Shown here one piece after another: positions 33,254 to 36,041 of a DNA stretch of 36,041 bases (the first letter of the stretch is position 1; every line of letters starts with the position of its first letter). The stretch covers positions 1 to 36,041 of the forward strand of contig CAIYUV010000051.1 in NCBI GenBank assembly GCA_903929475.1. The letters run 5' to 3'. A program made the translations under genes and the position numbers. Below the pieces are notes generated by a model that was given only the letters and a program-made list of their open reading frames with translations, did not search any database and was not told where the DNA came from. This DNA comes from an uncultured Spartobacteria bacterium. GTDB lineage: Bacteria; Verrucomicrobiota; Verrucomicrobiia; Chthoniobacterales; Chthoniobacteraceae.

Positions 33254-34446
33254 TGGGCAAGGCGAACATAGTCGTCGGACTGGAAATAGGCACATCGAAG
33301 GTGTGCGTTGTCGTGGGCGAACTGAAACGCGACGGCTCCGTGCAGATTCTCGGTGTCGGCGAGGCTCCGTCGGTGGGCGTGCGCAAAGGGGAGATCGTGG
33401 ACATTGATAATTGCGGCAAGTGCGTGCGCGAGGCGATCGCGGACGCGGAGGACAAGAGCGATGTGATGATCAAGAATGTGTATCTCGGCATCACCGGCGC
33501 GCACATTCAGAGCTTCAATAATCGTGGTTCATTCGTGCTGCCGGATGAGCGGGAGAAGATTGAATCCGCCGACGTGGGGCGTGTGCAGGAGGAGGCGAGA
33601 ACTGCGCCGATTCCTGCGCACAATATGTTTGTTCACACGGTGCTTCAGCATTTCTACGTGGACGGACAGGACGGGGTGCTGAATCCCGTGGGGATGTTCG
33701 GGCGCAAGCTTGAGGCGGATTTTCACATCGTGCATGGCGTGGCGAACCGGATCAAAAACAGCATCCAGTGCCTGTGCGATCTCGACATCGAGATCGAGGA
33801 CATCGTGTTCACGCCCTACGCGGCGGCGCAGGCGGTTTTGGATCAGGGGCAGAAAAATATCGGCGCGCTGATGCTCGACATCGGCGGCGGGACGATGGGC
33901 TACGCCGTGTATGTGAAGGGGGCGATTGTGCAGAGCGGCTGCGTTGGCATCGGCGGCGATCATCTCACGAATGATTTGTCGCTCGGGCTGCGCATCCCGA
34001 TGGGAAAAGCGGAAATGCTGAAAATCAAGGAAGGGAGTTGTGTGATCGGGAACAGTCTGCCGGGCGAGACGGTGTCGCTGCGCGACGAGCACGGTTTTGC
34101 GGGGAAGGAAATCGAGCGGGAGATGTTGAATACGATCATTCACATGAGGATTCGTGAGACGTTTGAATTTCTGCTGCGCGAGTTGAGTAAAGGGCCGTAT
34201 CTCGACTACCTCGGCGCTGGCGTGGTGCTCACGGGCGGCACTTCCGCGCTGCGGGGGATCAAGCATCTTGCGGAGGATGTTTTCCAAATGCCGGTGCAGC
34301 TTTGCAGGGCGCAGAATGTTTCCGGGGTGGCGAGCGCCTTCGAAAATCCGCAATACTCGACGGCGGTCGGTCTTGTGAAATATGCGCAGGCGACCTTCGA
34401 TGATGAAGGCGGAGGATGGCTGGATTGGTTCAAACGCTGGTTTTAA
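33253..34446 (+). CDS. ftsA: cell division protein FtsA
   Basis: A 397-residue actin-like protein that tethers FtsZ to the membrane. V-V-G-L-E-I-G-T-S-K is the first phosphate motif, followed by a 1C subdomain (V-Y-L-G-I-T-G-A-H-I-Q-S). The second phosphate motif is D209-I-G-G-G-T-M-G216, where E. coli has Asp in place of the last Gly. G-V-V-L-T-G-G-T-S-A-L is the adenosine motif. The C-terminus G-G-G-W-L-D-W-F-K-R-W-F is an amphipathic membrane-targeting helix as in other FtsA. The start overlaps the ftsQ stop (TAATG). Confidence 0.93.
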   Translation: MGKANIVVGLEIGTSKVCVVVGELKRDGSVQILGVGEAPSVGVRKGEIVDIDNCGKCVREAIADAEDKSDVMIKNVYLGITGAHIQSFNNRGSFVLPDEREKIESADVGRVQEEARTAPIPAHNMFVHTVLQHFYVDGQDGVLNPVGMFGRKLEADFHIVHGVANRIKNSIQCLCDLDIEIEDIVFTPYAAAQAVLDQGQKNIGALMLDIGGGTMGYAVYVKGAIVQSGCVGIGGDHLTNDLSLGLRIPMGKAEMLKIKEGSCVIGNSLPGETVSLRDEHGFAGKEIEREMLNTIIHMRIRETFEFLLRELSKGPYLDYLGAGVVLTGGTSALRGIKHLAEDVFQMPVQLCRAQNVSGVASAFENPQYSTAVGLVKYAQATFDDEGGGWLDWFKRWF

Positions 34447-34458
34447 TCCCACACGCAC

Positions 34459-35760
34459 ATGATCGAATATACACGCTCAAGTTCTCATTCCGCTCCCACG
34501 ATCAAGGTGATCGGTCTTGGCGGCGCTGGCGGCAACGTGCTCGATCGTCTGGTGCTCGATGGTTCCGACGCTGCGTGTGTTGTGGCGATGAATACCGATG
34601 TGCAGAAATTGAACGGCAGTGTTGTCGGAGAAAAGGTGCATCTCGGACCGAAGACCACTCGCGGACTTGGAACCGGCGGCGATCCCGAAGTGGGCTATGC
34701 GGCGGCGGAGGAGACGACGGAGGAAATCGTGGCTTCGCTCGCGGGAACACAGTTGGTTTTTATTTGCGCAGGACTCGGCGGCGGAACCGGGAGCGGCGCG
34801 GCCCCGCTCGTCGCGCATCTGGCGAGGAAAGCTGGTGCGATGGTGATTGCGTTTGTGACGCTGCCATTTTCCTTCGAGGGGAAGCGCCGCAATGCGCAGG
34901 CTCTGGATGCGCTGGCGCAGATCGAGGGGCAGGCGAATCTGGTCGTGTGTTTTGAAAACGATCGGATGGGCGAAGCGTCGTCGCCATCCGCCGGGATTCA
35001 GCAGGCGTTCGTGGCTGCGGATTCGGTTTTGAGTCAGAGCATCCGATCCATTGCTGGGTTGGTGGAGCAGCGCGGATGGGTGAGCGTCGGGCTGGATGAT
35101 TTGGCGGTTGTGCTGCGCCGACAGCAGGCGCGCGCGCTTTTTGGATACGGCGAAAGCGACGGGCCGAATCGCGCACACGAGGCGCTGGAACGCGCGTTGC
35201 GCTGTCCTTTGATGGACAAGGGAAAGCTGCTTACGGATGCGCACTCGGTGCTGGTGCACGTGGCCGGTGGTTCCGAACTCACGCTGAATGAGGTGAGCGT
35301 GTTGATGGAGGAACTCAACCGCCACATCAGCGACGGCACGCGGATCAATTTTGGCGTGAGCACCGATGCGCGATACGGACGCAAGCTGTGTGTTTCGATT
35401 TTGAGTTCGACGGGCGAAGCTGTGGTGAGTCCGCAGGCGAAGGCTGTGCTTCCGAAGCTGGCGACGGCGGAGAAAAAAGAGGATTTGTTTACAAAGGAAA
35501 CAGCGCCGATTTTTGAGGCGGATCAAGAGCCGGAGCCGTTCGAGGAATTGGAGGAGCCGGAGCCGGTGAAGCCTCCTGCGAAGGCGGCCCCGAAACTCGC
35601 GCCGACGAAAGAGCCTGCACCGAAGAAGGAGGAGAAGGCGGAGCAGATGTCGCTGGAGCCGGTGAATCGCGGACGCTTCGACAAAGGCGAACCCACCATC
35701 GTGGATGGCGAGGATTTGGATGTGCCGACTTTTCTGCGGAAAAATCTGAAGGGGAAGTGA
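34459..35760 (+). CDS. ftsZ: cell division GTPase FtsZ, divergent T7 loop
   Basis: A 433-residue tubulin homologue. G-L-G-G-A-G-G-N and the tubulin signature G107-G-G-T-G-S-G113 are intact, with M-N-T-D and R-G-L-G-T-G for nucleotide contact. The T7 synergy loop, normally N-x-D-x-x-D, reads S209-V-G211-L-D213-D214: the Asn and first Asp are replaced and only the last Asp remains. An acidic, Pro/Glu-rich linker follows residue 340, and the last residues D-L-D-V-P-T-F-L-R-K match the conserved tail that binds FtsA. It starts 12 bases after ftsA and has no clear Shine-Dalgarno. It is the last gene of the cluster. Confidence 0.94.
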   Translation: MIEYTRSSSHSAPTIKVIGLGGAGGNVLDRLVLDGSDAACVVAMNTDVQKLNGSVVGEKVHLGPKTTRGLGTGGDPEVGYAAAEETTEEIVASLAGTQLVFICAGLGGGTGSGAAPLVAHLARKAGAMVIAFVTLPFSFEGKRRNAQALDALAQIEGQANLVVCFENDRMGEASSPSAGIQQAFVAADSVLSQSIRSIAGLVEQRGWVSVGLDDLAVVLRRQQARALFGYGESDGPNRAHEALERALRCPLMDKGKLLTDAHSVLVHVAGGSELTLNEVSVLMEELNRHISDGTRINFGVSTDARYGRKLCVSILSSTGEAVVSPQAKAVLPKLATAEKKEDLFTKETAPIFEADQEPEPFEELEEPEPVKPPAKAAPKLAPTKEPAPKKEEKAEQMSLEPVNRGRFDKGEPTIVDGEDLDVPTFLRKNLKGK

Positions 35761-35769
35761 GTCAGTTTT

Positions 35770-36041
35770 CTAAGGCGTCGTGACGCGGTAGAATCTGCTG
35801 CTTGTTGCCGTTGGGTCAGTGAAGGTGATGGTTTGCTGGGAAGGGGTGGATGGGTAGGTTTGGAGGGTGGTCCATGAGGCTGCGGTGAGAGTGTCTTTGT
35901 ATTGGATGGTGTCGGATTTGTAGGGCATGGCGGTGCAGGTGAGGGTGTAGCCTGGGCCGGATGTTGCGGTGGCGATGGCGACGGAGAATTTGCTGTTGGG
36001 GTCGTTGGGGTTGGTGCCTGCGAGGAATTCCTGGAGGTTGG
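35770..36041 (-). CDS. 3' end of a secreted protein with EF-hand/TSP3-like motif (partial, runs off window)
   Basis: On the minus strand an open frame enters from the window edge and stops at 35770-35772, giving 89 residues and no start. The visible part begins N-L-Q-E-F-L-A-G-T-N-P-N-D-P-N-S, a calcium-binding repeat pattern common near the C-terminus of verrucomicrobial exported proteins. A beta-rich segment follows with S-W-T-T-L-Q-T-Y and ends T-F-T-D-P-T-A-T-S-S-R-F-Y-R-V-T-T-P. Codon use is consistent with coding. It converges with ftsZ nine bases away. The rest of the protein and its function cannot be judged from this window. Confidence 0.65.
   Translation of the reverse strand, partial: NLQEFLAGTNPNDPNSKFSVAIATATSGPGYTLTCTAMPYKSDTIQYKDTLTAASWTTLQTYPSTPSQQTITFTDPTATSSRFYRVTTP

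Overview
The window is high-GC chromosomal DNA from a member of the PVC superphylum, most likely a verrucomicrobium. Four things point there. A planctomycete-type DUF1549/DUF1553 cytochrome-like secreted protein lies at the left edge. H-X9-DG-type pseudopilins and EF-hand/TSP3-like secreted proteins are present. A gene family of unknown function follows a repeat array. The division and cell wall (dcw) cluster places a LysM/NlpD-like gene between murD and ftsW, as the chlamydial cluster does. No rRNA, tRNA, CRISPR array, insertion sequence or prophage was recognised.

Left part (1-14658): a secreted DUF1549/DUF1553 protein; a 720-base gene-free stretch with an AT-rich array of 21-bp units; a hypothetical protein; a TauE/SafE permease; a DoxX membrane protein; DNA polymerase III alpha (dnaE) overlapped by a phytase-like secreted protein. 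Then on the minus strand come a VTC (polyphosphate polymerase-like) gene, a DUF4956 membrane protein and a pseudopilin, followed by a class A penicillin-binding protein. An MsbA-like ABC exporter diverges from the last of these with almost no space between them.

Right part (16628-35760): one long plus-strand dcw cluster, mraZ-rsmH-ftsL-ftsI-murE-murF-mraY-murD-LysM-ftsW-sORF-murG-murC::murB-ddl-ftsQ-ftsA-ftsZ. Most junctions overlap (ATGA, TAATG or TGATG), so the genes are probably translationally coupled. MurE, MurF, MurD, MurC-MurB and Ddl build the cytoplasmic precursor, and MraY and MurG make lipid I and lipid II. FtsW with FtsI polymerises and crosslinks at the septum, FtsQ and FtsL connect the divisome, and FtsA and FtsZ form the cytoplasmic ring. 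Past ftsZ lies the 3' end of a convergent secreted-protein gene that runs off the window.

Most worth following up: the 21-bp array, whose arms are inverted relative to each other, upstream of an uncharacterised gene; four 10-bp-phased repeats before mraZ that look like an MraZ operator; FtsZ and FtsA with substitutions in catalytic motifs; a 55-codon ORF fitted exactly between ftsW and murG; the MurC-MurB fusion; and a near-identical C-terminal motif shared by the class A PBP and FtsQ.
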